Of a stretch of DNA of 64,000 nucleotides, positions 45,101 to 57,131 are shown one piece after another (position 1 is the first letter of the stretch; the number at the start of each line of letters is the position of its first letter). Origin of the DNA: Cenococcum geophilum 1.58 (lineage: Eukaryota; Ascomycota; Dothideomycetes; Gloniales; Gloniaceae). The notes under the pieces are model-generated. The model saw only the letters and a list, made by a program, of their open reading frames with translations, was not told the origin of the DNA and searched no databases. Position numbers and translations under genes: made by a program. The DNA is taken from assembly GCA_001692895.1 (NCBI GenBank), contig KV748313.1, forward strand, positions 1 through 64,000. The letters are read 5' to 3'.

Positions 45101-46347
45101 CCCGGGCCCCAAAAACACTTTTAGCGAAACTAAATTTCGTACGCCACCCCCCGTTTTCCTGACGAATGGCTATAGAAGGTGCGTTAAATGCGGTGGTAGG
45201 CAAATTGGTATAATTTTCTTTAACCAGCAGAGCTTAACAAACTCAATATTAACGTGGCTACTATAGCCGTCCATAATTAAGAGCCGGTAGCCGTTGTATT
45301 TACTATTATTGCCGTCCTCTATTAGCCTCTGCCATACCTTAGTTCGTCTGGTATGTCGCTTAAAGTACTCTAGCCACCGTACTCTAAGCTCTTAATTTAA
45401 CTATCCATTCTCACTTATTACTAGTGTACACTCGCCTATAGCTTCCTCCGCCTCCTGCCATAGAGATTCTATATATTGGCGTCCTTTAAAAATAATAAAC
45501 GGTGGGATCGTCTGCCTATATATTCCAATTGAATTAATCTACAACACCTACTCCCTAGAGCCGTCAATTGTTTTAAAGTTAATAATATTACCTCTTAAAA
45601 CTACCACTTTGGCGCTGTATGCGAAGCCCATAGCATAGCCAGTCTTATCTATATTCCACATATCGGCGTCCTTAATATTATACTAAGTCTTTATATTAGA
45701 GTAGTTAGAAAAGAACCTCTTAATAAGGGCGGGATTATTGCCAGTAATGGCCCGTTCTAAGCTAATTAATCGCATATAGTAAGTATAAAGCTCGCCCTAG
45801 CGTTTAAGGAAGTTATATATCTAGCTTTTGCCTAGTGGCGCGATATTATAGTAGTAAGGAAGGTAGAAGTTTTCGCGTTATAAAACAAGGGTGGCAATCG
45901 TCCGAATTGTATAGTACCAACATAGAAACCTAGCCTTAGTAAGGTAAATATAGTATTAAATAATTACTGCTTCGCCAGCAGGAGTAATACGATACTAGTT
46001 GGTATGGGCGTCGTAGTAAGATCGGTGTTTACCTTGCAAGCGCTTTTGAAAAGTAGTAGGCGGAACTCTATGTGCCTTTGCGCAGGCTTCGGCGCTTCCA
46101 TATAAGCCGCTAACGCGCCAGGCAGTTAAAGCAGCTTGTAGACGGTCTTCTGCACCTGGCGCTTAAGGCCAGCGAGGCATAGCTGTAGGTCGGTGATGTA
46201 TTTTGTAGAGTTGATATGCGAGAAAGTAATGGGTTGAGCTTTAATGCGGCAGTATTTGCTTTAGGTAATAAGCTAGCTTAAATAGGCAGGCGGTCTGCTA
46301 GCTCGGTCAAAACTATGGTGTCGGTCAAAACCCTATAAACCACGTTA

Positions 46348-46747
46348 GTTGATCAGAAAGCGAGCCACCTACCCCACGTAGCGAGCCACACAAGAATATT
46401 CCTACCATTTTTAATTTCATAGCAAATTACACCAAAATCGAAAAGCCTTAGCATATTGCACGATGCCAAATCAATCTTTGCCCTTTTGTAAAGCCGAAAC
46501 CACTATATAAAATATTATACAAGATCTTTCTTCTAGTGTTAAGCTGTTAATTCGCAAGGCCTCTAGGGCCTATAAAGCACCTAGATCTACTATTAGATAT
46601 CGTTTTATTAGCTATCTCTTATAATATAAAGCTTACTTAGGTTTATTATATCCGCTATAAGAATAGTAAATTACTAAATAGCTCTATAAATATTAATCCT
46701 AGGACCTTCCGTTAAAGGCTTATATACTTTTAAAAATAGCTTATTCC
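46348..46747 (+). mobile_element. 5' end of a second pogo/Fot1-type element (Pogo-2), truncated by Gypsy-4
   Basis: It begins near AAAGCGAGCCACCTACC with a direct repeat of GCGAGCCAC, similar in style to the repeated motif in the Pogo-1 TIR. An N-terminal transposase frame follows from 46463. The right part is missing because Gypsy-4 starts at 46748. The exact left edge is not determined. Confidence 0.6.
46463..46747 (+). pseudogene. Pogo-2 transposase N-terminal fragment
   Basis: ATG at 46463 gives MPNQSLPFCKAETTI, one stop, then NIIQDLSSSVKLLIRKASRA and YKAPRSTIRYRF (about 46560-46605). 'RxAxRxYxxPRSTIRxR' is the HTH pattern at the start of fungal pogo/Fot1 transposases. Further stops follow (YLL-x-YKAYLGLL). 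The DDE domain is absent because the Gypsy-4 LTR begins at 46748. Confidence 0.65.
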
Positions 46748-46934
46748 TATTACAGCACTAACCTAACATATACTGTTTTATACTATCTTGTACTATTTCC
46801 TACTATTAGCTAGCCTACTACTAATAACTTGGCGACCGGCCCTACTATTTATATATAATACCCCCTTTTTACCTTCTTCCCCTCTTTATACTATAACGTA
46901 GTTATTTAGTCTACTTTATTGCAGCACTGTAACA
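46748..46934 (+). repeat. 5' LTR of Gypsy-4
   Basis: 187 bp; CTGTAACA at the end mirrors TGTTACAG at the start. GTTTATGGTATC follows in the primer-binding position. Confidence 0.7.
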
Positions 46935-47109
46935 GTTTATGGTATCTTTAATTTGCGCCCTATCGCGATTACTAATTCCTTATACCCTAGCTAATTAACC
47001 TCCACCCTAGAGTAATCGCGACCTATATACACCTCTGCTAAAACTAATACGTCCCTAGTACAGTTCTAGAATAATCCTTAGTTTTTACCTAGCGCTTAAA
47101 TGGGCGATA

Positions 47110-48260
47110 CTAATAACGCAAAAATAGCTAAAACCTAGAACCCCTATAATGTTTTCGTAGACCTCTTTATAGAGATATACCCTAATATTACGTAGATAAT
47201 CTACCGCTCCCCACTATACCTTAAGACCTTTAAGCCTAGCAAAGCTTATCTTACCCTTATTAACTATATTAACGAGTTCCTTAATAATATTAAAGTAGGA
47301 CTATAGTATATATATAATATAAACACCACTAATAAGAAAGCTAATAAAAACCTTAGTGCCCTTATTACTTTCTAGATAGGAACTATTAACTCCTAGGCAG
47401 AGACTATTACCGTTTTAAAATAATTAACCCCTATAATAACAGTAGTAACCTAGCAAAAAAAACGGAGATCTAAAGACCCGCTAATATTTAGCGGAAAAGG
47501 CACCCCACTAGAATAATAAGCTAATTTTAAGACCTAGCATATTAAGATTAAGGGAGTTTTTAACTAGGACTGGGACTACTTTAATATAGTTTAGTCCTAA
47601 ATCCTTTACATCTTAGATATACTAGAGGATAAGGCCTATAAGTTTATTAAGTAGGGCTTAGAGCTTATATATAAGAACCTAAACAATATATCTGCGTGGA
47701 AATGGCCCACTAAGGAAGATATACTTAAAGACTTTACTGCCTACTATAAGGTCCTTAATATAACTTAGGTCGTAAAAAATAAGCTTAACTATTTCCCCTA
47801 GGGCGAGCGTAATTGCTGGTCTTAGAAGGGAGAGCTTAATAAGCTAATAGTCCGCGCTAAGAAGATAGATAAATAGAAGGTAGACCTACTTTAAAAGTTT
47901 ATTTCTCTAAAGATGGAAGAGCTAGTACTTAGACTTGCCTATAAAATTAATAACAGCGATTATATAGGTTAGAGTAAGTAGATAGATATATTCGCTAAGA
48001 ACCTTATAAACTATACATACTAAGCTAACCTTAAAAAGAATACTAACTACCGCCTACTTACCTAAGCCTCTACCCCTATGTTAACCCTAACCCTAGTAAT
48101 AACTAGAGAACCTATAGACCTTAATAAAATCTTAAATACGGAGCGTAAGCGCTACGTTAATAATAGACTATACCTTACCTATAGCCTGCCCGGCCACTAG
48201 AAGGACGCCTATAACCCCGCTAAGATAGTAAACCTAGTCCTAATGCCACCCCGTTAAATG
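47110..48260 (+). pseudogene. Gypsy-4 gag remnant with zinc knuckle
   Basis: Reads as a capsid-like protein: GVFN-x-DWDYFNIV near 47545-47590, WKWPTKEDILKDFTAYYKVL near 47700-47755, LVLRLAYKINNSDYIG near 47925-47970. A knuckle-like RLYLTYSLPGHxKDAYNPAK near 48170-48225 takes the place of CxxCGxxGHxxxxC. It is followed by LVLMPPR near the end. Typical gag layout; a fossil. Confidence 0.65.
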
Positions 48261-48275
48261 ATATAAACTAATAAC

Positions 48276-48698
48276 TGTTACAGACGCTTTAAGTACAATG
48301 TTATAACTACTAGGAGAGGAGTCGGAAGAAGCTAGTTAATTAATTTAGGTATAGTCTAGGATGGAGCCAATAGAGCTATATAATAAGAAATAGTAACTAA
48401 GGTTATATAACGTTATACGCAGTATATGCAGTGTATAAAGGGAATGTACGTATAATACGTATAACACGTATATTATATATAAAAAGGATTTTATAGGAGT
48501 ACGATTGTGTATTTAAGGACCCTTAGTCCCTACCTAGATAGTTCCTTCCTTATAGTAATTCTTAGAATACAATTAGAGTTAATCTATTAGGCGACCGCTC
48601 CACCGGTTATTATTACGTTGTTAACTTTAATTTGCATTACCTATACACCTAGCCTATTAATAAGCCTATTGTAGTACCTACTACAAGGTTCCGTTATA
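48276..48698 (+). repeat. 5' LTR of Gypsy-3
   Basis: 423 bp, TGTTACAG start and CGTTATA (from CGTTACA) end. It lacks the TATAGATTA run seen in both Gypsy-2 LTRs; at the same place it has a GTATAACACGTATATTATA-like stretch. Confidence 0.88.
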
Positions 48699-51600
48699 TA
48701 ATCACTACCTAGTTACAGTATTAAATATAGAAAGTTAAATAACATGCTACTAAAAGCAGCCACTATAACGCTATTAACGGCGGCAACTACTTTACGGTTA
48801 GGAGGCGATATTAGTATAGTAGATACTAACTCGCAATAACCCGTAATAGTTAGATAATTATAAGAAATAGTTAACTAACTAATAACAAACAATGCAGCGC
48901 TAGAAGAAAGGGTTAATAGAATAAAAGCAGTAAAAGTTAAGCTACTATTAATTAAGAGATACTTAGGGGAAAGATTAAAGCTTAAAGGATTTCTTATATA
49001 AATACACTTTAAAGTTATATAAGAAGGAGTAAAGCTACTAACACCTATAGATCAAATAGTATATACGGGACTATTCCTATTAGGAAGGGCACTTAAGTAG
49101 TTTAAGCCTTACTTTATAGAAATATAAGTAAACGGAATAACAACCACCAATTAAAAGGTACGGTTTATATTCTTAAGCTAGAAGGGGTTTATAGAACAAT
49201 TTATATAAATGTTTAGAGACCTAAAGGCGGTAACTATAGTAAAAAGAAAACTCTAGGATATTACGCAATAAACCTTAGCAATTAAATATATAATATAGTT
49301 CTAGACGCTAGCTATATAAGTTAAGTGAAATAATAAGGCGCTTATAGCACAGTATAAGCAAGGACTTAAGGCTAAAGTCTAGGACGTAATTATCCTAATA
49401 GAAGATGCGGACACCCTACGGGAATTAATAGATTAAGTAATTAAGATTAATAATTAGATCTACTAAAGGGAATAGGCTAAAAGAGGTTAGGATAGAGTTC
49501 TATAGTTATATAGGGCGCAGAGTACGTAATAACTAAAGCTAAATTAGAAACTATGGTATGGCGTAGAGCTAATAGACCTAAGCGGTACTAAAAAAGCCTA
49601 TAAGAGATAGAGTAAGAAACTATAAAAACCTAGAGGTTAAGGATCTAATAATTATAGGACTAAGGAGCAGAGACTAAACCAGGGATCTTAGTAGTAGAAG
49701 ACGTTTAGGCGGACTCTATAGTAAAGTTAATAGTTTAAAGATAGAGCTTATATAAATTATAGGAAACAAGGTCACTTTATAAGGGATTATAAAAATGGTT
49801 AAAGTTACTATATAATAAAGGAAACTAGACTAGCAGAAAACACATATATATAGAGGAATAATAGTATACTACGAGGAACAAAAGAATGTTTAATTAGAAG
49901 TTTTACGTTTTGTTATAATAATGTATACCAAATTTATAAAGACGTTAAGTATAGCGTAAGCTATTGGCTATAGAAGCTAAAATCCTTAAAATATAGAGGA
50001 ACTAATAAACTAGTTCGTAGATTGGATATTAAAGATAATAAATTCAATATAGGCGAAATATTTTATAATAATAAGGCAATAAAAGCAGCTTACTAGGAGT
50101 ATATAGACCTCGGAGATGTTATAAAAGAGGTAGAGGATAATTCCACTATAGAATAGGGAACATTAGTAGGGATTAAAACCCTACTAGATACGATATCTAT
50201 TACTTTATAAGACGTAAGAGAAGTAAGATAATAAGCCACTTTGGCACTTAATAAAGGTAAAAGGCTAAAGGCTTAAGATTCTTAAGATAAGATAAGGTAT
50301 ACCTAAGGACCTATAACAGACAGAAACCGGTAGAGTAGGGTAATAGCTTAGTTTAAAGATATACGAATAAGCTTGGGATAGAGTTTCCCACAGGTATAAG
50401 ATTCTTAAGACGAGATAAGTAAGATTTAAGACTTTTAAGACGAGATAAGAATACCTAAGCCTAGTTGGACTAAGGTAGGAGTAAAGCTTAAGATAGAAGT
50501 AAGCTTAGGATTAAGAATCCTATAGAACTAAGACTTTAAGACATAAATAAGGACTATTAACAAGATTAAAAAGTAAGAAGACTTTAAGGATCTACTTATA
50601 AGACGCAAAAAGAAAAAAACTATGGAGGAGTTTAGAGTAAGAATTACCTTATAGCAAAATTAGAAACTAGATAGAAGATCTAGTATACTAGGTTATATAA
50701 GGGATAGAGTACTTATACGAAGAATTACTAATAGGCCTAAAGTAGGCATATTAAGAGCTAAGTGGCTTACTAAACTAGAATAAGAAGAGGATTTAGGGAT
50801 TCTAACTAGGTTTAAAGAACGATATACTAAAGGCTATTATAACGCAGTAATAAGAAGATACTTCCTTACAGATAAGCTGTATATACTTAAGGAGCTATAC
50901 TAAAAGTGGTATAGGCAACGACACAATAATAAGTAGGAATATTTCTATATATAGTTAGATAAAAAAGTTATTTAAGACTACCCGATTATAGGAAAGGCTA
51001 TAAGTTATATTAAAGGAGCCTTAATTATAACGTTAAAAGATTTAAAGGAGTAATTAGAGGACTAGAGAAGCAAGAGGTAAATTTTAGTACTTATAAATAA
51101 AGTTGTAACGCTTAGATTAATATAAAAAAGGTTTAAACTTAAGAATAAAAATAAGCTAAGAGTTAACCTAAGACACTAAGTATATTATATATTGGTATAA
51201 ATTATATATATAGATAATATATATAATATATATAAAATACCTAAAGAGAAACACTAGAAGTACCTAGTAAGAATATATTAGGTACCGGATAAGGCAAAAT
51301 ATAGAAATATTAAGTGTATATATAGTTAGCACCTAGTAGAAGTATAAAGCTAAGGGGACTTAATACTTTAGCCAGGAAGATTCCTTACGGAAAAATGCCT
51401 AAATAGATAATAGTGGTGGGAATACCTAAAGAATACGTGTCTATAGTATATTAAGGATAAAAAGCGAACTAAGTATTAGCTAAAAGTGGACTAAGTATAA
51501 ATAGGATTAAGTAGCTAATAATTAGGAAAAGCGGAGGCCTATAGGACTAGAGGGAACTAGTAGTAAAGCCTTAGACCCTTAAAGGAATTTAAGGATAACA

Positions 51601-52189
51601 CCTAAATTTATAAGTTAAGTGGCAAGATTAACAGTTTAAAGTATTAATAAATAGTAGAGTAATAAGGAACTATATCTTACTAATAGTAGTTAAAAAAAAT
51701 GGGGTTACCATACAGGAAGAAGGAGCACTTTTACCTATTAGTAACAATTTTAGGAGATCTAATAGCCTATAGAGGAGGCATTATTAACCTTAAAACAGGA
51801 CCTATTTAGTTAACCATTAAAGGGAGATAAATTAAGATGTCTTTTAATATATTACTATTAGGAAATAATAAGGCAGTATTAGGAATACCTTAGTTATAGG
51901 AATATAATCTAAAGATCGATTAAATTACAGGTCAGGTTAATATTAGGGATACTTAATAACGCAAAATGTAATAGTAAGCTAAGATAGTATAGTACTAAGT
52001 AGGAGCAACCTATAAGGAAATAGAAAAAGGATTAAGCTATATACTAAAGAGATACTATAAGTATAGTAAGAAACTATAGTTACCAGAAAGTAAAAAGCTA
52101 TTAGAGTATATAGTATAGGACTATAAGATAGAATTAGAACTAGAAATTAGTCTAAGGTTCTTTCTAATCTATAAGCTTACTAAAGAAGA

Positions 52190-53400
52190 AGGCAGAGTAT
52201 TAAAAGAGTTTATTTAGGAAAACTTATAAAAGGGATATATTAGACCATCGCAATTATTAGCGGGTTATCCAGTACTGTTCGTACTAAAGAAAAATAGTAA
52301 ACTAAGACTGTGTATTAACTATAGATAGTTAAATAGCATTACTAGGAAGGATAGGTATCCTTTACCCTTAATTAGCGAAATTTAAGATAGGATAGGCAAT
52401 ATATAAATCTTTACAAAGATAGATCTAAGATAGGTATACCATTAGATTAGGATTAAGGAAGGCAATAAATAAAAAGTAGCCTTTAGGTTAAAGGAAGGAC
52501 TATATAAACTATTAGTTATATAATTCGGGCTTATAAACACACTAGTAATATTCTAGAAGCGTATTAATAATATATTAGGAGAATACTTAGATAAATTTAT
52601 TATAGTATATTTTAATACTATTATTATCTACTTAATAACTAAGGAAGAACACGAAGAATATTTTAAATAGGTTTTAAAGAGACTATAGGAAGAATAAATG
52701 CTAGTAGTAATTAAGAAATGCGAGTTCTTTACTAAAAAGACCAATTTTATTAGATTTATTATTAAAATAGGCCAACTTAGTATAGATCTAAAAAAGATTA
52801 AGGCTATAGTAAATTAGTAGGAACTAGAGAATATTACATAGTTAAGATTATTCTTAGGGTTTTGCAATTACTATAGAAGGTTTATAGTGTAATAGTTAAA
52901 GGATATTAAACTATTTACGCGATTAATAAAGAAAGAAGAACTATAGGCATAGGGAGAGGAACAGTAAGAATTATTTAAAAAAGTTAAAGAGTTATTTACC
53001 TAGGAGGTAGTTTTTAAGATCTATTAACTAGGACTAGAGACGGTTATAAAAACAGATATATTAGACTTTATACTAGGGGTGTACTTTATATAGAAATATC
53101 TAAATAGATAGCACTTAGTAGTATATTATAGTTGGAAGATAATACCACTAGAGTTAAACTATAACATCTATAATAAGGAGTTATTAGGTATAGTTATAGT
53201 ACTAAAGAAATAAAGAGCATTCTTATAAGGTATAGAAAAACTATTTATAGTTAAGATAGACTATAAGAACTTAATAGGATTCCTAATAACGAAGAAACTT
53301 AACTAAAAATAGGTTAGATAGGTAGAGATACTTATAGAGTACTATTTTAAGATTTAGTATACCAAGAGTACAGATAATATACAAGCAGATGCTTTAAGTT
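52190..53400 (+). pseudogene. Gypsy-3 reverse transcriptase and RNase H remnant
   Basis: [17 protein letters not shown] (about 52277-52327), SITRKDRYPLPLISEI, FTKIDLR (about 52415-52435), VAFRLKEGLYKLLVI, then FIIVYFNTIIIYLIT (about 52595-52640) at the catalytic box. RNase H begins near 53040. Same family text as Gypsy-2. Confidence 0.8.
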
Positions 53401-54218
53401 AAAAAGCTAAACTATAAAAGAATAAAAAGCTATTAGGGGCTTTATTACAAAAAGATACAGACGGATTAATTAGGTATAATTATCCGAAAATTATAGTAAC
53501 TTAAGAAGAACTAAATAGAGTTTATAAGTTACTAGAAAGCTTTTAGGTATAAAGAATTCTAAAGGTATAACTAGAAGATCTATAGATAGATATATATAAA
53601 AATTAAGAAGTAAAGTATATCCTAAGAAGTATAGCAAAGTAATTTATAGAAGATTTCTATAAGGGAATAACTTAAGGACATAATAGAGCCATAGGCTTAG
53701 TATTAATACTCTAAGAGGAGTATATTATTAATAGAATTTAGGGCTTAGCGCGAAAAGTTATAAAGGAATATCTAAATTACTAGAGAAATAAACTAATAAG
53801 GTATAAGCTATACGAAGGGCTATAACCTATTAAAATACCAGAAAGACTATAGGAGGTTATATTATAGGACTTTATTATAAAGTTGCTAAAATTAAGAGAT
53901 TTTATTACCAGATAAGATTATAATATAATCTTAGTAATAGTAGATAGGCTTATAAGGTAGGGATACTTTATAGTATATACGGGAGAAATATTAGCAGAAG
54001 ATGTCGCTAAAATTTATATAAAAGAAGTGTTTATAAGATACAAAGCACTAAATAAAATTATATTAGATAGGGATCTAAAATTTATAGCAGTATTTTAGAA
54101 GGTATTTTTAGCGGAATAAAAAGTTAGAGTAGTAACTTCTACTATATATTATTTGCAGACAGACGGTTAAATAGAAAGATTAAATTAGATACTAAAGTAG
54201 TATTTAAGACACTATATT

Positions 54219-54404
54219 TGTCGGGAATGAGGCAAGTTGCCGTCACGTACGGCAAACTGCCATCACGTGTCGCCGCGGCACTAGCGTAGCGAGGAGCCTT
54301 AGGCTCCTCGCCCTCCCTCATTCCAATAAACAAGCTTATTAACCAACATTACTGTAACCCTACTTGAGTAGTCGTTATTGGTGAGTTACCCTGTGTAACT
54401 AATA
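54219..54404 (+). repeat. 5' LTR of Copia-3
   Basis: 186 bp; less mutated than the surrounding Gypsy-3 sequence. The bases before it, ATATT (54214-54218), would be one copy of the target duplication; the other is not found in the window. Confidence 0.88.
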
Positions 54405-57131
54405 CTAATTAGTAGTTAAATACACAGTTAACTATAGAGCAGCTAGGTTTTTAAATAGAAGAGACAGTCTTATATAGGGGTGCTATATGCGCTTATATGG
54501 AATAGATCCCAGCGATACTGTACTACCTTAAACTTGCGGAAAACTAGTAATAGAAGTGTTACTAAGTACTAGGAGATACTAAGTTGCGTTTATTATATAA
54601 AATAACCGCGTTTATAAATATTTGGTTAAGTACTTTAAGTTAGAAGTGTTACTAAACCTAGGGTCCTAAGTTAACGTCTAAAATATATTAAACGACGTCC
54701 AAAACGCGTTAAATAATATCTCGAATTACCTACCTCTTAATAGCAAACCTACGAGATCCTATAAAACCGAAAATCCTACTAACCTTCGACGTATAATACC
54801 CCGTTAATTTTATACCTACTATAGCGTTAACCTACCTAAAGAAGTATAAGGAAGATATTAACTTAAAGATATAGAATAAAGCTATAATTAACCTTGCAAA
54901 CGCTAATAAACAAGACTTAAATAGATTTTTATTATACTGTATAGTATATTATAAGGATAGTAAATATAATAATACCGCGTTATAGGAATATATAAAGGAG
55001 GACTTTATTAGATAGATAAAGGAAACATAGGCCCCTATAAACAAGGATATTATACAGAACTTCTATAACTTCCTTTAGGAGAATAAAGTATTTATCCCTA
55101 AGAACGGGGGTACTATTAGAGATAACATTTAGGAGTAGGTTATTAATATAAAAGAAGAATATAAATAGACTCTATAAGAGATTAAGCACTAACTACATAC
55201 TATAAGGAAGCTTAACTTATAATAGAACCTAAGTAATACACCTCTAGAGACGAACCTACCTCCGCCTTTAACTCCTCTATATCTAATTTAACCCGTAACC
55301 TTAACGTTAGATACTATACCCTAATAAGAGCAGATATAGGATCCTATTACTTCGCGATTTAATGACCTTTAGACTCTACTAACTAGACCTACGTCCCTAC
55401 TGCAGCCTGCAATGCAACCCCCTCCTCTATTTTAATCTTAAATCGGAGGCAGTTTAAAATTGCTTATAGAGCTTGCGAAGCTCTATTTAGATTAAGAGAA
55501 GAAGTTTGGTAGGGAATTATATAATATTCTTAATTCAAAACTACGTATCTTTTATAACTATTGCTAGAAGGTAAGAATAGAGTTTAATTAATACCATAAC
55601 GCCTATTCCGTTATGCTTAAGGGCCGAGCTAGTACCTTCTATTATAATCATTTAGTAGGAAAAGGATATAATTTTAACCGCATAATATATAAGTTAAGAT
55701 ACTACTTTAAAATAGAAGAGAATAAGTAGCAGTATATATTAGAATAGAGAGAGACTACTTTTCTAAGGATTATTGCTATAAACCTAGGTGTCCCTCGGCT
55801 TAATTATCTTTAAAAGCTCTTTAATTAACTTTAGACGATTTAGCGTGGTTTATCTAAATTATATTAAGAGGACTTTAGCCTATATAATTAAGTTATTAGC
55901 GCATACTAAGGTGTTAATAAATATAACCTTACTCTTTTTAATCCTGCAAATACTTATAAAGGAGTATATACTTAATTAAGATCTTCTATTAGCACCGCTC
56001 TACGCTCTTAAGAAGTATAGTAATTTAACGCCTAACTCTAACCTACTTTAATTAACCCGCCTAACTAATATAATTATAACTAGACTAATTGAATATATAG
56101 TAGCTAGGGTAGGTAATACGGCAAAGGGTATAATTAACGACTATAAGGTAAAGATGGAGGTCCTTATAGAGGTTTATTTTAAAGTAATTGTTAGAAGAAG
56201 TGCTACGTTTATAAGAAACCGAATTGCTAGTTAACTAGGCATTCTCTTAATAAGCGAAAGGAGGTATATAATAAGTTTCGCCAGAGTGCAAGAAATGTTA
56301 AAAATTGTGAGGTTATTATAGCCTACTTCTAAAGCTTCCTGGTTTAATATAAAGGCGTAAAAGATTTTAAGGGTAAGGTTAATAAGGCCGAACAGCTCCA
56401 TATAGATATAGAAATTAAGGAGTACTCACCTAACTAATACTTTACTAAGTATGGTAAGGTAGATAGTATATAAACCGTTACTATTCTTAATAACTAATCT
56501 ACGCTCTATTTTACTATAAAGTTAGATATCTTTAATAAGCTAAGGGAGAGTTTTGCATTCTTCTTTAATAACAGATACTCGGCGAACGTCTTCTATAGTA
56601 TTATACCAGATACTAGAGCCGCAGGAGTATCTATAATAGGAGAACCTTAAGTTTAAGCCCTTTAGCAGCTTAATAGCTCTATTTAGATTAACTATTTAAT
56701 AGTAGGCCAACACACGATTTGTTTTAGTAAGGGTACTATAATCTCTCTTAGTATAATTAGGGTCCAAACCCCCTTAGGGTATATTACCTTTTACGTCGTT
56801 TNTATAAATACCCCGTTTCTATTTTATATTAGAGATATAGATAAATTAGGCGTTAAGCTTAATAACCTTAAGGATATACTTATTTAGGGAGATAATTAGG
56901 TACCTGTTGTGCGCAAGTAGGGTCACCCCTAGTTACTCCTTTATTAACTAGAAAAGAGTGTTACTTAAAGCTACTTAACTAAGTTAGAGTTACGCTAACT
57001 ACACCGTCGTTTTGGCCACCTATCCGTTTATTAATTACTTAGGGTTCTTTAACGAGCAGGCTATAAAGTTAAGGTTAAGGCAATTAAGCATCTTATAAAG
57101 TACTGCTATTACTACTAAATAAACTAGAAGT
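54219..57131 (+). mobile_element. Copia-3 fossil: 5' LTR and first part, truncated on the right
   Basis: The LTR 54219-54404 belongs to the Copia-2 family (TGCCGTCACGT, GTCGCCGCGGCACTAGCG, stem GAGGAGCCTTAGGCTCCTCG). The interior is collinear with Copia-2: for example 56060-57131 matches 21465-22531, including GGAGTATCTATARTAGGAGAAC. Similarity stops abruptly after AACTAGAAGT at about 57131. The reverse-transcriptase half and 3' LTR are not in the window. Decayed. Confidence 0.88.

Larger units (their letters stand above)
43586..45164. mobile_element. Non-coding, tandem-repeat-filled DNA transposon with 3-bp TSD
   Basis: Perfect 15-bp inverted termini CGTCAGGAAAACGGG (43586-43600) and their complement (45150-45164) are flanked by AAT on both sides (43583-43585 and 45165-45167). 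The host pogo frame reads straight across if the insert and one AAT are skipped (HLTHLL-x-PLDLVIF), which fixes the boundaries. A 3-bp duplication suggests the PIF/Harbinger group, although AAT is not the usual TWA. The body has no transposase and consists mainly of different tandem repeats. Confidence 0.85.
42388..46180 (-). pseudogene. Pogo-1 DDE transposase, single frame with about 20 stops, interrupted by insertion
   Basis: The start ATG is at 46178-46180 (MPRWP). An HTH region follows: DRLQAALTAWRVSGLYGSAE then AHRVPPTTFQKRLQGKHRS (about 46010-46130), the psq-type DNA-binding pattern. The DDE domain has DADMWNIDKTGYAMGFAYS (about 45615-45675; Asp of NIDKTG in the first catalytic position), IPPFIIFKGRQYIE near 45475-45520, LLIMDGYSSHVNIEFVKLC (45232-45288; second Asp) and PPHLTHLL-x-PLD across the insertion site. 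After the insertion, GITGINREYFLKIL and SAFNAAGLYPFNPNQALN (43375-43430) are the usual pogo end. The frame continues as an unusually long Lys/Ala/Glu-rich, probably coiled-coil tail to a stop at 42388. Removing the insertion and one 3-bp duplicate leaves 737 codons including the final stop. All interruptions are TAG/TAA; I see no frameshift. Confidence 0.8.
42287..46345 (-). mobile_element. pogo/Fot1-type DNA transposon (Pogo-1) carrying a nested element
   Basis: 43-bp terminal inverted repeats (42287-42329 and 46303-46345) start ACGTGGTTTATAGGGTTTTG and contain a direct repeat of the TTTTGACCGA motif. They differ at one base. TA flanks both ends (42285-42286 and 46346-46347). The transposase gene is on the minus strand. 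An inserted element occupies 43586-45164. Without it the transposon is about 2.5 kb. Confidence 0.92.
46748..48275 (+). mobile_element. Gypsy-4 fossil: 5' LTR and gag, truncated by Gypsy-3
   Basis: The LTR at 46748-46934 has symmetric ends (TRTTACAGCACTA and GCAGCACTGTAACA). A gag region (47110-48260) follows directly. The element is cut by the Gypsy-3 LTR at 48276; its pol is not in the window. Decayed. Confidence 0.75.
48276..54218 (+). mobile_element. Gypsy-3 LTR retrotransposon fossil, interrupted by Copia-3
   Basis: The 5' LTR 48276-48698 matches the Gypsy-2 LTR in reverse complement (TGTTACAGACGCTTTAAG...). Gag (from about 48752), a zinc-knuckle region near 49740-49800, protease region, reverse transcriptase (about 52190-52770), RNase H (about 53040-53400) and integrase (about 53560-54218) follow in Gypsy order. 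The integrase is interrupted by Copia-3. No right half or 3' LTR is seen in the window. Many interruptions; strongly decayed. Confidence 0.88.

Noticed and set aside
48082-48100. TTAACCCTAACCCTAG, resembling the telomere repeat
   Set aside because: Only about two units, inside the Gypsy-4 gag remnant; not a telomere or interstitial array.
55788-55979. Plus-strand 63-residue frame (MSLGLIIFKSSLINFRRF)
   Set aside because: It falls in Copia-3, overlapping the retroelement coding region in another frame.
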